Source: CAZUTK01 sp964623265
GTDB taxonomy: Bacteria; Electryoneota; B3-LCP
Direction of reading: 5' to 3'
Length of the DNA stretch: 31,012 nucleotides
Assembly (NCBI GenBank): GCA_964623265.1
Contig: CAZUTK010000034.1
Location: 1-31,012, forward strand
A model generated the notes under the pieces. It was given only the letters and a program-made list of their open reading frames with translations. It was not told the origin of the DNA and searched no databases. The position numbers and the translations under genes are program-made. The first letter of the stretch is position 1, and every line of letters starts with the position of its first letter. Positions 13,485 through 22,975 of the stretch are shown one piece after another.

Positions 13485-15149
13485 ATGACGAAAGCAGAAT
13501 TAGATCAGGCGTTCGAACGCTGGCAGACCGGCGCGCTGCAGAAATTCATCAACAAATCGCCGGAACGGCGCCCAGAATTTCGCACCGACTACGATCTGCC
13601 GGTGCCCCGCATCGTCCTCCCGAAAGGCGATGAAATCGAAACCTATCCGGAAAAACTGAACTTCCCCGGAGAATACCCCTTCACGCGGGGCGTCTATCCG
13701 AGTATGTACCGCGGGCGCCTCTGGACGATGCGCCAGTATGCCGGTTTTGGATCGGCGGAAGAATCCAACCGCCGTTATCACTACCTGCTGAATCAGGGAC
13801 AGACCGGCCTTTCCGTCGCGTTCGACCTGCCCACTCAAATCGGTTACGACAGCGACCACCCGATGGCGGAAGGCGAAGTGGGAAAGGTCGGTGTGGCGGT
13901 CAGCTCCCTCGCCGATATGGAAGTCCTCTTTCGAGGGATCAACCTGGCGAAGGTCTCCACCTCGATGACCATCAACGCCACCGCCGCGATCCTGCTGGCG
14001 ATGTACGTCGCCGTGGCGAAGAAACAGGGCGCCGATCTGAAAAAGCTCTCCGGTACCATTCAGAACGATATCCTGAAGGAGTACATCGCCCGAGGAACCT
14101 ACATCTACCCCCCGCAGCCGTCTATGCGCCTGATCACGGACATCTTCGCCTGGTGCGGGGAGAATCTGCCGTCCTGGAACACCATCTCCATTTCCGGCTA
14201 TCACATCCGCGAAGCAGGTGCGACCGCCGTGCAGGAAGTGGCGTTCACCCTTTCGAATGCGGTCGCCTACGTGGAAGCCGCTCTGCAAGCCGGCTTGCAG
14301 GTGGATGACTTCGCCCCCCGGCTGGCGTTCTTCTTCAATGCCCACAACAACTTTCTGGAGGAGATCGCCAAATTCCGCGCGGCGCGGCGCCTCTGGGCGA
14401 AGATTATGAAGCAGCGGTTCCGGGCGAAAGATCCCCGTTCCCAGATGCTTCGTTTCCACACCCAGACGGCGGGTTCCACCCTGACGGCTCAGCAGCCCGA
14501 CAATAATATCGTGCGCGTCACCCTACAGGCGCTGGCGGCGGTGCTGGGAGGCACCCAATCGCTCCACACCAATTCCCGCGATGAAGCTCTGGCGCTGCCC
14601 AACGAAGATTCCGCCCGCATCGCTCTGCGCACACAGCAGATCATCGCCTGCGAATCCGGCGTGACGGAAACCGTTGATCCCCTCGCCGGTTCCTATTACA
14701 TAGAACATCTCACGGATCAGATCGAAGCCGAAGCTCAGAAGTTGATGGATAAGATTGACGGCATGGGCGGCGCCGTCCGAGCGGTGGAACAGGGATTCTT
14801 CCAGAGAGAAATCGCCGCACAGGCATATCGCACCCAGAAGGAGATCGAAAAAGGCGATCGCGTCATCGTCGGCGTGAATCAATTCCAAACCGAAACCGCT
14901 CCATTGGAAAACATTTTGCGCATTGACCCATCCGTCGTGGATGCGCAGCTCGCCCGCTTGAAGCGCTTCAAACAGGAACGCGATTCCGCCCGTGTGGATG
15001 TCGTCTTGAAACAACTTAGAAAAGCCGCCGCCGGCAGCCAAAACTTGATGCCGGTGATCCTGGATGCGGTGGAGTGCCATGCCACTCTGGGTGAAATCAG
15101 CGACGCGCTGCGCCGGCAGTGGGGGGAATACCGAGGCGAAGCCGCTTAA
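13485..15149 (+). CDS. Methylmalonyl-CoA mutase large (catalytic) subunit, lacking the B12 domain
   Basis: The 554-residue protein is the catalytic TIM barrel of methylmalonyl-CoA mutase, with the conserved RGRLWTMRQYAGFGSAEESN, AFDLPTQIGYDSD, GKVGVAVSSLADM and HTQTAGSTLTAQQP segments. The enzyme interconverts methylmalonyl-CoA and succinyl-CoA using adenosylcobalamin. The DxHxxG cobalamin-binding domain is absent from the C-terminus, so this is the split type that needs a separate small subunit, not seen in the window. Other split acyl-CoA mutases (isobutyryl- or ethylmalonyl-type) have related large subunits, but the carboxylase neighbours favour methylmalonyl-CoA. No strong ribosome site is present. 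Confidence 0.9.
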   Translation: MTKAELDQAFERWQTGALQKFINKSPERRPEFRTDYDLPVPRIVLPKGDEIETYPEKLNFPGEYPFTRGVYPSMYRGRLWTMRQYAGFGSAEESNRRYHYLLNQGQTGLSVAFDLPTQIGYDSDHPMAEGEVGKVGVAVSSLADMEVLFRGINLAKVSTSMTINATAAILLAMYVAVAKKQGADLKKLSGTIQNDILKEYIARGTYIYPPQPSMRLITDIFAWCGENLPSWNTISISGYHIREAGATAVQEVAFTLSNAVAYVEAALQAGLQVDDFAPRLAFFFNAHNNFLEEIAKFRAARRLWAKIMKQRFRAKDPRSQMLRFHTQTAGSTLTAQQPDNNIVRVTLQALAAVLGGTQSLHTNSRDEALALPNEDSARIALRTQQIIACESGVTETVDPLAGSYYIEHLTDQIEAEAQKLMDKIDGMGGAVRAVEQGFFQREIAAQAYRTQKEIEKGDRVIVGVNQFQTETAPLENILRIDPSVVDAQLARLKRFKQERDSARVDVVLKQLRKAAAGSQNLMPVILDAVECHATLGEISDALRRQWGEYRGEAA

Positions 15150-15156
15150 ACGCACT

Positions 15157-15951
15157 ATGAGAACCATCTCCCAAAACGCAGGAATTTTCGCGAAGAATAT
15201 CTACCGTCTTGGCACGATTGCATCCACGCAGGACGCTCTGAAGGAACTGTTCCAGCATGGCGCCGCCGAAGGCACCATTGTCATCGCCCGCGGTCAGACC
15301 CAGGGGAGGGGGCGACGGGACAGATCCTGGGAATCCGGCGAAGATCTGGGCTTGTGGATGTCAACACTCCTCGAACCAGACGGTGCGGAAGATCTCTGGA
15401 GCTGGGTCCCTCTCTGGGCGGGCATCGCCGCCCGCCGCGCCTTGATCGGCGTGCTCAAAGGTTGGTCGGATTTCAATCCCGAAACGCTCCGGCTGAAATG
15501 GCCCAACGACATCATGATGGAAAACCGCAAACTTGGAGGGATTCTAGCCGAACGGGTGCAAAACCGGCAGAACCGCCAAGCGGTCATCCTTGGGCTGGGA
15601 ATCAATCTGCTGCAGACTCAATCCGATTTCCCACCGGAAATTCGAGAAAAAGCCGTCTCGCTCTTTCAAGTGTCCCATCGAATCTTCGCGCCGGATACGG
15701 TGCTGAACAGCATGATCGCAAATCTGGATAATCTTCTGCCGCTCTTAAAACCCATCCGGGCCGATCTGATTAAAGAAATCTGGCTGCAATACGCCTGGGG
15801 TTGGGAGCAAAAGCTGCAGTTGCAGAGCGGAACGGATCGAATCGAGGGGATTTTCAGCGATTTGGGGGAACACGGCGAAATTTGTTTGACGGTGCAGAAT
15901 CGCGGGAAGATCCCCTTCGCCAGCGCGGAATTCATCGAATTGGCGCCATGA
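15157..15951 (+). CDS. birA: Biotin--protein ligase, monofunctional
   Basis: The 264-residue protein has the ligase motifs GRGRRDRSW (variant of GRGRxGRxW, biotinyl-AMP loop), LKWPNDIM and KLGGIL, followed by the small C-terminal SH3-like domain. It makes biotinyl-5-AMP and transfers biotin to the carrier lysine. There is no N-terminal winged helix, so it is not expected to repress biotin genes as Escherichia coli BirA does. The start at 15157 lies seven bases after the mutase stop; an upstream extension would overlap the mutase gene. Location next to the biotin carrier fits its job. Confidence 0.9.
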   Translation: MRTISQNAGIFAKNIYRLGTIASTQDALKELFQHGAAEGTIVIARGQTQGRGRRDRSWESGEDLGLWMSTLLEPDGAEDLWSWVPLWAGIAARRALIGVLKGWSDFNPETLRLKWPNDIMMENRKLGGILAERVQNRQNRQAVILGLGINLLQTQSDFPPEIREKAVSLFQVSHRIFAPDTVLNSMIANLDNLLPLLKPIRADLIKEIWLQYAWGWEQKLQLQSGTDRIEGIFSDLGEHGEICLTVQNRGKIPFASAEFIELAP

Positions 15952-15952
15952 T

Positions 15953-16741
15953 ATGAACGAATCGAATCCTCTGCTGTTAGCCATTGACATCGGCAACACC
16001 AACGTCGTCGCCGGCGTCTTCCGGGGAAATGATTTGATCAGCCACTGGCGGCTGGCGACATCCGTCTCGCGCACCCCCGATGAAGCCTGGATCATCCTCC
16101 GCTCCTTGTGCCAGGCGGAAAACGTCTCCACCGACCGGATCCGCGGCGTGGCGATCTCCTCCGTCGTGCCGGATATTACCACGATCTTCCTGGAAATGGG
16201 CTGGCGGCGCTTCGGCGTAAAACCTTACGAAGTCCGCGCCAAGACCGCCCCTTCCCTGAAGATTCATTACAAAGATCCGAGCGCCGTGGGCGCCGACCGC
16301 ATCTGCAACGCCGTGGCGGGCTTCGAAAAATACGGCGGTCCCCTGATCGTGGTGGATTTCGGAACCGCCACCACATTCGACGTGGTCAACCAGGCGGGGG
16401 AATACCTCGGGGGTATCATCACGCCCGGCATCGAACTGGCGGTGAAGATTCTGCATCACAACGCCGCCAGACTCCCGAAAGTGACGCTGACCTTCCCGCA
16501 TAAGGTCATCGCCGATACGACCGAAAAATCCATCCAGGCGGGCTTGCTGTACGGAACGGTGGATAAGATGGAAGGCTTGTGCCGCAGGATTTGTTTAGAA
16601 TTGGGAGAAGAAGCCCGCGTCATCGCCACGGGGGGGCTGTCGCCGCTGATCGCAGAGCACACCTCTGTAATCCACGCCGTGGAACCCCACCTGGTCCTGG
16701 AAGGTTTGAAGATACTGTACGAGCGTCATGCCGACCGATAA
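15953..16741 (+). CDS. coaX: Type III pantothenate kinase
   Basis: The 262-residue protein carries the CoaX signatures of the ASKHA fold: LAIDIGNTNVVAGVF at the N-terminus, GADRICNAVAG, VVDFGTATTFDVV and GGIITPGIELAVKIL. It phosphorylates pantothenate in the first step of coenzyme A synthesis and typically needs a monovalent cation. It starts one base after the biotin ligase stop; this birA-coaX pairing is common in bacteria. Its stop overlaps the following amidase start by 14 bases. Confidence 0.93.
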   Translation: MNESNPLLLAIDIGNTNVVAGVFRGNDLISHWRLATSVSRTPDEAWIILRSLCQAENVSTDRIRGVAISSVVPDITTIFLEMGWRRFGVKPYEVRAKTAPSLKIHYKDPSAVGADRICNAVAGFEKYGGPLIVVDFGTATTFDVVNQAGEYLGGIITPGIELAVKILHHNAARLPKVTLTFPHKVIADTTEKSIQAGLLYGTVDKMEGLCRRICLELGEEARVIATGGLSPLIAEHTSVIHAVEPHLVLEGLKILYERHADR

Positions 16742-18320
16742 GCAGAAAAGACTGCCGACTCCGGCGCCGTTCGGTTTTCCAACGGATGTTCCAATAAGGC
16801 GCATGCTTCTTCCCGGAAGCGCCTTTTTCTTTTTCGTCTGGATCTTCTGTCTGTCGGGCTGCGCCGGATCCGCGGGGGAAAAACCGACATTCGCACCCTC
16901 CACCCCGCTGAAACTGGACGTGGTCTACCCCCGCTGTGAAGGTCGCGACACCGTCATCGTGATGCCGCGCGTGGATTCCACCTTCGCCTTCGGATCGGTG
17001 AGTCCTGCCGGCAGCCGGATTGTCATCAACGGAACTCCGGCGCAGGTCTGGGGAAACGGCGCGTTTCTCGGCTACTTCCCGCTGAACACAGACGCCGCAG
17101 AGATCGTCTTTTCTGTCGTCTCGCCCGAAGGAGAAACGCTGCAGAAGACGTTGGCATTGCGGTTTCCTCCGACGCAAGCCGCGCAAACCATACCGGAGCC
17201 GCCGCATCCTCTGAACTCCCATTTGCCGGCGCTCCTCACCGTGACTCGGGATTTCGCCGCGATGCGCAGCATTCCGGGAGGCGCCTACACCCTCTTCCCG
17301 CCGCGCGGAGCGATCGCACTGGCGGATTCCTTCGTTTCCCCATATTTTCGCGTCCGCCTGAGCAATGATCTGCACGCCTGGGTCGAAGACCGTTTCGTCC
17401 AACTGGACACCTCGCGCGCGGATCGCCCGATCCGAAATATCTCCCGCATCGCGGTGAAATCGGAAGGCGGCTCCGAGCGCTTAACTGTTTCTTCGGCAGG
17501 TTCGCTGCTTTTTGAGATTCGGGAGGATCCTGAATCGCGGGGCTTGCAGCTGCGCATCTATGGAGCGAACTCGCGCATCAACCGCATAGACTACGATGCA
17601 CAAGACGAGTGGATTCGCGAGATTCGCTGGCATCAGATCGAAGACGGCGTTCTGGAATTAAACATTGCGCTGGCGAGCCGCCTGTGGGGATACTCAACCG
17701 CTTATGAGGATGACGATCTGATCCTCCGCATCCGCAAGCTGCCGCCGATCGAAAAAAAGGCCTTGAGGAACCGCGTCATCGTGCTGGATCCCGGACACGG
17801 CGGGGCGCAGCCGGGAGCCGTCGGTCCCACACGGCTGGCGGAAAAAGAACCCAACCTGCGCATCGCCTTGCATCTGAAGACATTCCTGGAAGAAGAAGGT
17901 GCGCGAGTCTATCTGACGCGAACGGATGACGATGCCGTCGAGCTGTACGACCGGGTGATTTTTGCCTTGCAGAAGGATGCGGACATCCTTCTTTCGTTGC
18001 ACAACAATGCGCTCTCCGACGGCGAAAACCCCTTCGTCAAACACGGAAGCGCGGTGTATTACTATCAGCCGTTCAGCCTGGAACTGGCGCGGTCGCTGCA
18101 CGACCATCTGCTCTCTGCGACAAAGCTGAACGATCACGGCTTATATTATCAGAATCTGGCGCTGGTGCGCCCCACTGAAATGCCCGCGGCTTTGATCGAA
18201 TGCGCGTTCATGATGTACCCGCCCGAAGAAATGCTCCTGCGGGATGACGCCTTCCTGAAGCGCACCGCCCGCGGCATCGCCGCCGGCATCCGTGATTTCT
18301 TGCAGAAACAGCAAAATTAA
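16728..18320 (+). CDS. N-acetylmuramoyl-L-alanine amidase, probable lipoprotein with AMIN-like domain
   Basis: The 530-residue protein has a hydrophobic N-terminal segment (about 27-45) ending in the lipobox LSGC, which suggests lipid anchoring. A middle region (about 235-345) resembles an AMIN peptidoglycan/envelope targeting domain. The C-terminal Amidase_3 domain (about 345-530) has DPGHGG with the zinc His, the E in LAEKEPNL, SLHNN and the late catalytic Glu in ALIECAFM. It cleaves the amide between the glycan strand and the peptide. The start at 16728 gives 26 residues before the hydrophobic core; ATG at 16803 is an alternative but would leave no basic n-region. Confidence 0.88.
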   Translation: MPTDKQKRLPTPAPFGFPTDVPIRRMLLPGSAFFFFVWIFCLSGCAGSAGEKPTFAPSTPLKLDVVYPRCEGRDTVIVMPRVDSTFAFGSVSPAGSRIVINGTPAQVWGNGAFLGYFPLNTDAAEIVFSVVSPEGETLQKTLALRFPPTQAAQTIPEPPHPLNSHLPALLTVTRDFAAMRSIPGGAYTLFPPRGAIALADSFVSPYFRVRLSNDLHAWVEDRFVQLDTSRADRPIRNISRIAVKSEGGSERLTVSSAGSLLFEIREDPESRGLQLRIYGANSRINRIDYDAQDEWIREIRWHQIEDGVLELNIALASRLWGYSTAYEDDDLILRIRKLPPIEKKALRNRVIVLDPGHGGAQPGAVGPTRLAEKEPNLRIALHLKTFLEEEGARVYLTRTDDDAVELYDRVIFALQKDADILLSLHNNALSDGENPFVKHGSAVYYYQPFSLELARSLHDHLLSATKLNDHGLYYQNLALVRPTEMPAALIECAFMMYPPEEMLLRDDAFLKRTARGIAAGIRDFLQKQQN

Positions 18321-18349
18321 CCTTAACCCTATCCGAAATACGATGCAGA

Positions 18350-18368
18350 GCGTCTAACAGAAAGACGC
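18350..18368 (+). repeat. Small hairpin in the amidase-greA gap
   Basis: GCGTCT and AGACGC form a 6-bp stem with a 7-base loop. No T tract follows, so it is not a typical terminator; a processing or weak stop site is possible. Confidence 0.3.
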
Positions 18369-18399
18369 GGACAACCGCCAATCAAGTCAGTGGAACATC

Positions 18400-18876
18400 A
18401 TGAGCAAATTCATCTACATGTCCCGGGAAGGGATCGAAAAAGTGAAAAAAGAGCTGAAACAACTCCTCGAAGTGGAACAGCCGAAACTTTCCCAGAAAAT
18501 GGCGACGGCGCGGGAATACGGCGACATCGCCGAGAACGCGGAATACGACGTCGCCCGCGAAGAGATGGATCACCTGCTGCGACGCATCGCCCGACTGCAG
18601 GATATCCTCTCCCGCGCCCAGCTCTTCGACCCCAAAGGGCTGAACCCGGAAGAAATCACCCTGCTTTCCACGGTGCAACTGCAGGATCTGAAAAAGAAAC
18701 GAAAGATCACCTACACCCTCGTCTCCCCTGAAGAAGTGGATATAGATCAGAACCGGATCTCGGTGCAATCGCCGGTGGCGCAGGCGCTGATCGGCAAGAA
18801 AGCCGGCGACGTCATCCAGGTAGAAGTGCCTGCAGGCACGCTGGAATTCAAGATCCTCTCGGTTAAAAGAAGCTGA
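18400..18876 (+). CDS. greA: Transcription elongation factor GreA
   Basis: The 158-residue protein has the usual GreA length and order: an N-terminal coiled coil with the tip motif EYGDIAENAEYDVARE, whose acidic residues enter the RNA polymerase channel, and a C-terminal FKBP-like domain (SPVAQALIGKKAGDVIQVEVPAG). It stimulates cleavage of backtracked transcripts. A GreB or Gfh-type variant is less likely because the two acidic tip residues are intact and the length is standard. Confidence 0.95.
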   Translation: MSKFIYMSREGIEKVKKELKQLLEVEQPKLSQKMATAREYGDIAENAEYDVAREEMDHLLRRIARLQDILSRAQLFDPKGLNPEEITLLSTVQLQDLKKKRKITYTLVSPEEVDIDQNRISVQSPVAQALIGKKAGDVIQVEVPAGTLEFKILSVKRS

Positions 18877-18884
18877 GGTCTTCT

Positions 18885-19586
18885 ATGGTGAACGAAAACA
18901 CTTCGCCGCCAGGCGAAAAGCCGCCGATCAAGCGCCTCTATCGCTCGCGCAAGCAGAGAATCCTGGGCGGCATCTGCGGAGGTCTGGCGGAATACTTCAA
19001 CGTGGACGTCGTCGTCGTCCGCGTGCTCTGGATCCTGATCACGCTGTTCGGCGGCGCCGGCGTCATCGCCTATCTCATCCTCTGGGTGATTGTTCCGCCG
19101 GCGCCGGATGGCGGCGCTTCCAGCACTTCCGGCGGGTCAGGCGCGGGTGCCTTCTTCGGAGTGGTGCTGATCCTTTTCGGTCTGGCTCTGCTCTCCGCTT
19201 GGCATACCGCTCATTTCTGGCTGAGTCGGCCGGGCGTGTGCCTGCCCTTTATCACCCATTTTGCCGACTGGAGCGGCGGCTGGATGTTCTCCGCGATCCT
19301 CCCGGGTTTGATCGTCGCCCTCGGTCTGGGTCTCTTGATCGGCTGGCTGCTGACCCGCAGCCCCGCCCTAACCACGACAGGAGAAACGATGGAACAAACG
19401 CGACTCTATCGCTCCCGAGATCATCGCATGATCGCCGGCGTCTGCGGCGGTCTGGCGCAGCATTTCAATATGGACCCCACGATCGTGCGCATCCTCTGGG
19501 TGATCTTCGGCTTTGCTTCCGTAGGACTGGCTCTTCTCGTTTACGTCATTATGATTCTCGTTGTGCCTGAAGAACCCGTCGCCTGA
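18885..19586 (+). CDS. Membrane protein with two PspC domains
   Basis: Two PspC domains occur in this 233-residue protein, at about 17-73 (LYRSRKQRILGGICGGLAEYFNVD) and 172-230 (LYRSRDHRMIAGVCGGLAQHFNMD). Each has the conserved CGGLA turn and a following transmembrane segment that ends in IVPP or VVPE. Between them lie two further hydrophobic segments. PspC family proteins take part in envelope-stress or anti-sigma-like responses. The repeat probably arose by internal duplication. It is followed after seven bases by a small membrane protein of the LiaF-like kind, a common partner of PspC. Confidence 0.88.
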   Translation: MVNENTSPPGEKPPIKRLYRSRKQRILGGICGGLAEYFNVDVVVVRVLWILITLFGGAGVIAYLILWVIVPPAPDGGASSTSGGSGAGAFFGVVLILFGLALLSAWHTAHFWLSRPGVCLPFITHFADWSGGWMFSAILPGLIVALGLGLLIGWLLTRSPALTTTGETMEQTRLYRSRDHRMIAGVCGGLAQHFNMDPTIVRILWVIFGFASVGLALLVYVIMILVVPEEPVA

Positions 19587-19593
19587 GGTCATT

Positions 19594-20091
19594 ATGCAAA
19601 GAACCGACCGACGCTCGCTGGTGGGCTTCATCCTCTTGCTGGCCGGATTGATCCTATTGTTGGATCGCTGGCAGCCTGATCTCCTCGGTTGGAACACCCT
19701 GCTGATCGCCCTCGGAGTCGCTCTGCTCGTCGCCGGCGCCCGCCAAGACCGCGGCGCAATCCTGCCCGGGACGTTTCTCTTCCTGCTGGGCGTGCTGCTG
19801 CTGGTCAAACAACAGCACCTAATTTACATCCCCTGGTGGCAGACCTTTCCTTTGATCGTCTTGGCGCTGGGAGTTTCGTTCGTCGTGCTCTATCTCTTCG
19901 ATCCGCACAGAAAGGGCGTCCTCATCCCCGGAGTTTTATTGATTGCGGGCTCTCTGATTTACCTTAAATTTCCGTATATCTGGGAGGACATTCTCGATTG
20001 GTTGGGGCGTTGGTGGCCCATCCTGCTGGTCATCGTGGGCCTGCGCCTCATCTGGAGCTCCACGCGTCTGCCTAAAAAAGATGCACGTTGA
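19594..20091 (+). CDS. Small multi-pass membrane protein, LiaF/DUF5668-like
   Basis: The 165-residue product is very hydrophobic with about six membrane segments arranged as short repeats, each containing a Leu-rich stretch followed by a W or P turn (LILLLDRWQP, LLLVKQQHLIY, WWPILLVIVGLRLIW). This matches the transmembrane part of LiaF-like proteins, which accompany PspC in envelope-stress loci. The start at 19594 was chosen because GAGGT precedes it and the upstream frame runs into the PspC gene. A specific function cannot be read from the sequence. Confidence 0.72.
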   Translation: MQRTDRRSLVGFILLLAGLILLLDRWQPDLLGWNTLLIALGVALLVAGARQDRGAILPGTFLFLLGVLLLVKQQHLIYIPWWQTFPLIVLALGVSFVVLYLFDPHRKGVLIPGVLLIAGSLIYLKFPYIWEDILDWLGRWWPILLVIVGLRLIWSSTRLPKKDAR

Positions 20092-20130
20092 TCTGCGGAT
20101 TCGATCGTATCCGAAAGAAAGGATTTCATT

Positions 20131-21672
20131 GTGTTGCGACGAGAGCGTGTCATTTTAGTCATTATGGATGGTCTGGGGCTCTCCCAGATCCCGAATCACG
20201 ATTCCAACGCGTTCTATTTGGCTCATAAACCTCACCTCGATAGCCTCTGGCGTTCTTACCCGATGTGTTCAGTGGACGCCTCCGGACGCGCCGTCGGACT
20301 GCCGGACGGACAGATGGGCAATTCGGAAGTCGGCCATCAGAATATCGGGGCGGGACGCGTGGTCTATCAAGACATCACCCGAATTGACCGCGCCATCGAA
20401 ACCGGAGAATTCGCAAAGCTGCCCGCCTTGCAGGACTCCTTCGCCTACGTCCGGCGCAACGGCGCCGTCCTGCACCTGATCGGCTTGCTGAGCGACGGCG
20501 GTGTTCATTCCTCTATGACTCACCTCGAAGCCCTGCTGCGGGAAGCCGCCCGCGCCGGCTTGAAAAAAGTCGCCGTGCACGCGCTGATGGACGGCCGCGA
20601 TACTTCTCCGCACGGCGGTGCGGAATATATCCGACACATCGAATCTGTCTGCCGCGACTTGGGAGTCGGCGGCATCGCCACCGTAACCGGACGCTATTAC
20701 GCGATGGACCGCGACAACCGCTGGGATCGCGTCCGCAAAGCGTACGAAGCGCTGACCGAGGGAAACGGACGGCGCTACACTTCCGCGGACGAAGCCATCC
20801 GAGACAGCTACGCCCGTGACGTCACCGATGAATTCGTGGAACCATCCGTCATCCTGAAAGACGGCGAGCCTTTCGCCTCCATTCGAGAACGGGACGCCGT
20901 GATCTTCTTCAACTTCCGAGCGGATCGCGCCCGGCAGATCACCCGCGCCTTTACCCAGCCGGGTTTCGACAAATTCCCGGTCAAACCGATGCAGCTCCAT
21001 TTCACGACGATGACCCGCTACGAAGAGGACTTCGACCTGCCCGTCCTCTTCCCCCCGCTCACCCTGACACGCATTTTGGGCGAAATCATCGCAGAAACCG
21101 GCAGAAAACAACTCCGCATCGCAGAGACGGAAAAATACGCGCACGTCACCTATTTCTTCAACGGCGGCGACGAAAAAATCTTCCCAGGCGAAGACCGCAT
21201 CCTGGTTCCGTCCCCTAAAGTCGCAACTTACGATTTGCAGCCGGAGATGAGCCAGCCGGAAGTCACGCGCCGAGTGGTCGCCGCCATCGCCGAAGAAACC
21301 TATCACTTGATCGTACTCAATTTCGCGAATTGCGATATGGTGGGGCATACCGGAAAGCTGGAAGCCGCTGTAAAAGCCGTCGAAGCGGTCAACAACGGCG
21401 TGGAACAGGTGCAGCGCGCGGCGTTCGAACATCAGTACGCCATGATCTTGACCGCCGATCACGGCAACTGCGAGATGATGGTGGATCCCGTCAACGGCGG
21501 CCCCTTCACCGCTCACACCACCAACCCCGTGCCGCTGTTCGTCCTGGACCGCGAGCACAAAGTCCGATTGCGATCCACCGGGCGCCTCTGCGACATCGCG
21601 CCCACGATCCTGCAGATCCTCGGTCTTCCGCAGCCGCCCGAAATGGAAGGCGAAACGCTGATGCTCGGCTGA
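20131..21672 (+). CDS. gpmI: 2,3-bisphosphoglycerate-independent phosphoglycerate mutase
   Basis: The 513-residue protein has the full iPGM architecture of the alkaline phosphatase superfamily. VILVIMDGLGLS carries a metal-binding Asp, MGNSEVGHQNIGAGR the catalytic Ser, and MILTADHGNCE the second metal site, with HALMDGRDTSP in the transferase domain. It interconverts 3- and 2-phosphoglycerate and uses Mn2+. The start is GTG, preceded by AAAGAAAGGA. The length is typical of the family. Confidence 0.96.
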   Translation: MLRRERVILVIMDGLGLSQIPNHDSNAFYLAHKPHLDSLWRSYPMCSVDASGRAVGLPDGQMGNSEVGHQNIGAGRVVYQDITRIDRAIETGEFAKLPALQDSFAYVRRNGAVLHLIGLLSDGGVHSSMTHLEALLREAARAGLKKVAVHALMDGRDTSPHGGAEYIRHIESVCRDLGVGGIATVTGRYYAMDRDNRWDRVRKAYEALTEGNGRRYTSADEAIRDSYARDVTDEFVEPSVILKDGEPFASIRERDAVIFFNFRADRARQITRAFTQPGFDKFPVKPMQLHFTTMTRYEEDFDLPVLFPPLTLTRILGEIIAETGRKQLRIAETEKYAHVTYFFNGGDEKIFPGEDRILVPSPKVATYDLQPEMSQPEVTRRVVAAIAEETYHLIVLNFANCDMVGHTGKLEAAVKAVEAVNNGVEQVQRAAFEHQYAMILTADHGNCEMMVDPVNGGPFTAHTTNPVPLFVLDREHKVRLRSTGRLCDIAPTILQILGLPQPPEMEGETLMLG

Positions 21673-21800
21673 AACGATAAGACGGATCGAACCCGCTATG
21701 AGATGCCGCAAATCCTGCTTACGCGCCCCGAAAGCAGAAGCATACGCAACGGTTGAACTCTGTGTCCCAAGCGCCGTCATCCCGTTCTTGATCTTCAATA
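21673..21800 (+). other. Gap between gpmI and aroB
   Basis: These 128 bases hold no convincing gene, hairpin with T tract or -35/-10 pair. A TTGAAC at about 21752 has no matching -10 at the expected distance. Confidence 0.4.
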
Positions 21801-22916
21801 ATGGCCCAATCCTCAAGAATTAGACTGCGTCCCACCGTCATAGAGGTGGATCTGCCGCAACGCTCCTATCCTATTATCATCGGTTCCGGAGCTCGCGGCC
21901 GCTTCAAAGATTTTTTCCGCGAGTTCGCCCGGGGACGGCATTTCTGGGTCACGGATGAGAACGTGGCGAGCCTCTGGGGCGGCGATCTGGCGGACTTGCG
22001 CCAATCCTCACCGGCGGATTGGATAGTGCTCCCCCCGGGCGAAGGACAGAAGAACATCGCAACCGTCGAGAAACTGTGTCGGCGGCTGGCTCGTGCAGGC
22101 GTTGAAAGAGACGATACTCTGATCGCCTGCGGCGGAGGAGTCGTCGGCGACATCGCCGGCTTCGCCGCCGCCTGTTATCTGCGCGGCATCGCCTTCGCCC
22201 AGATCCCCACCACTCTGCTGGCAATGGTGGATTCGTCCGTCGGCGGCAAAACCGGAGTGGATCTGCCCGAAGGCAAAAACCTAATGGGCGCCTTCCATCA
22301 ACCCCGCTTCGTGATCGCCGATCTCGATTTCCTGAAAACCCTACCCGAACGGGAAATCCTCTCCGGGTTGGCGGAGGTGATCAAGACGGCGATCATCGGC
22401 GACCGGGAATTATTTGCCGATCTAAAGTCCGCGGCATCACGAGGTTTCAAGTTTCACCGATTATACCCGAAATTCGTAGAACGATGTGTTATTTTTAAAA
22501 CGCAGATCGTCCGGCGCGATGAAACCGAACAGGATGCACGCAGACTCCTGAATTTTGGGCATACGATCGGCCACGCGCTGGAAGCTATAGGCGGATACGA
22601 CCGGCTGAAACACGGCGAAGCCCTGTTCTGGGGAATGAGCGTGGCGCTGGATTTATCCAGGCGGGCGGGCTTGCTGGAAAATTCCACCTTTGAGGAAATA
22701 GAGAATCTTCTGCTCTCCTTTCAGCAGCGCATCCCGCGGATCGAATTCGAACCAGCAGAGGTTCTCGAACTCATTCAGCGCGATAAGAAAATGCGATCCG
22801 GCGTCGTGCACTTTATTCTCATCGAAGATATCGCCAAACCCGTCATCTCCGACCGAATTACTCCCAAAAGACTGCTGGAAGCCTTGCGCAGGCTCAGGAC
22901 GTTGATGCAGGGATGA
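21801..22916 (+). CDS. aroB: 3-dehydroquinate synthase
   Basis: The 371-residue protein shows the AroB hallmarks: the NAD-binding GGGVVGDIAGFAAACYLRG, then PTTLLAMVDSSVGGKTGVD and KNLMGAFHQP, with the zinc-binding histidines in NFGHTIGHALE and the KHGEALFWGM segment. It converts DAHP to 3-dehydroquinate in the shikimate pathway. The next pathway enzyme (type II dehydroquinase) is encoded 1.3 kb downstream, with only an HD-GYP-like gene between them. The ATG at 21801 has no clear Shine-Dalgarno sequence. Confidence 0.95.
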   Translation: MAQSSRIRLRPTVIEVDLPQRSYPIIIGSGARGRFKDFFREFARGRHFWVTDENVASLWGGDLADLRQSSPADWIVLPPGEGQKNIATVEKLCRRLARAGVERDDTLIACGGGVVGDIAGFAAACYLRGIAFAQIPTTLLAMVDSSVGGKTGVDLPEGKNLMGAFHQPRFVIADLDFLKTLPEREILSGLAEVIKTAIIGDRELFADLKSAASRGFKFHRLYPKFVERCVIFKTQIVRRDETEQDARRLLNFGHTIGHALEAIGGYDRLKHGEALFWGMSVALDLSRRAGLLENSTFEEIENLLLSFQQRIPRIEFEPAEVLELIQRDKKMRSGVVHFILIEDIAKPVISDRITPKRLLEALRRLRTLMQG

Positions 22917-22975
22917 AGGGATGATGCCAAGCTTTCGCGTCGAATTCTTGACACATCCTCTTAATGAGGAGCATC

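Noticed and set aside
20269..21816. Long minus-strand open frame (515 codons) opposite gpmI
   Set aside because: gpmI is complete and certain; the antisense product is low-complexity and resembles no protein.
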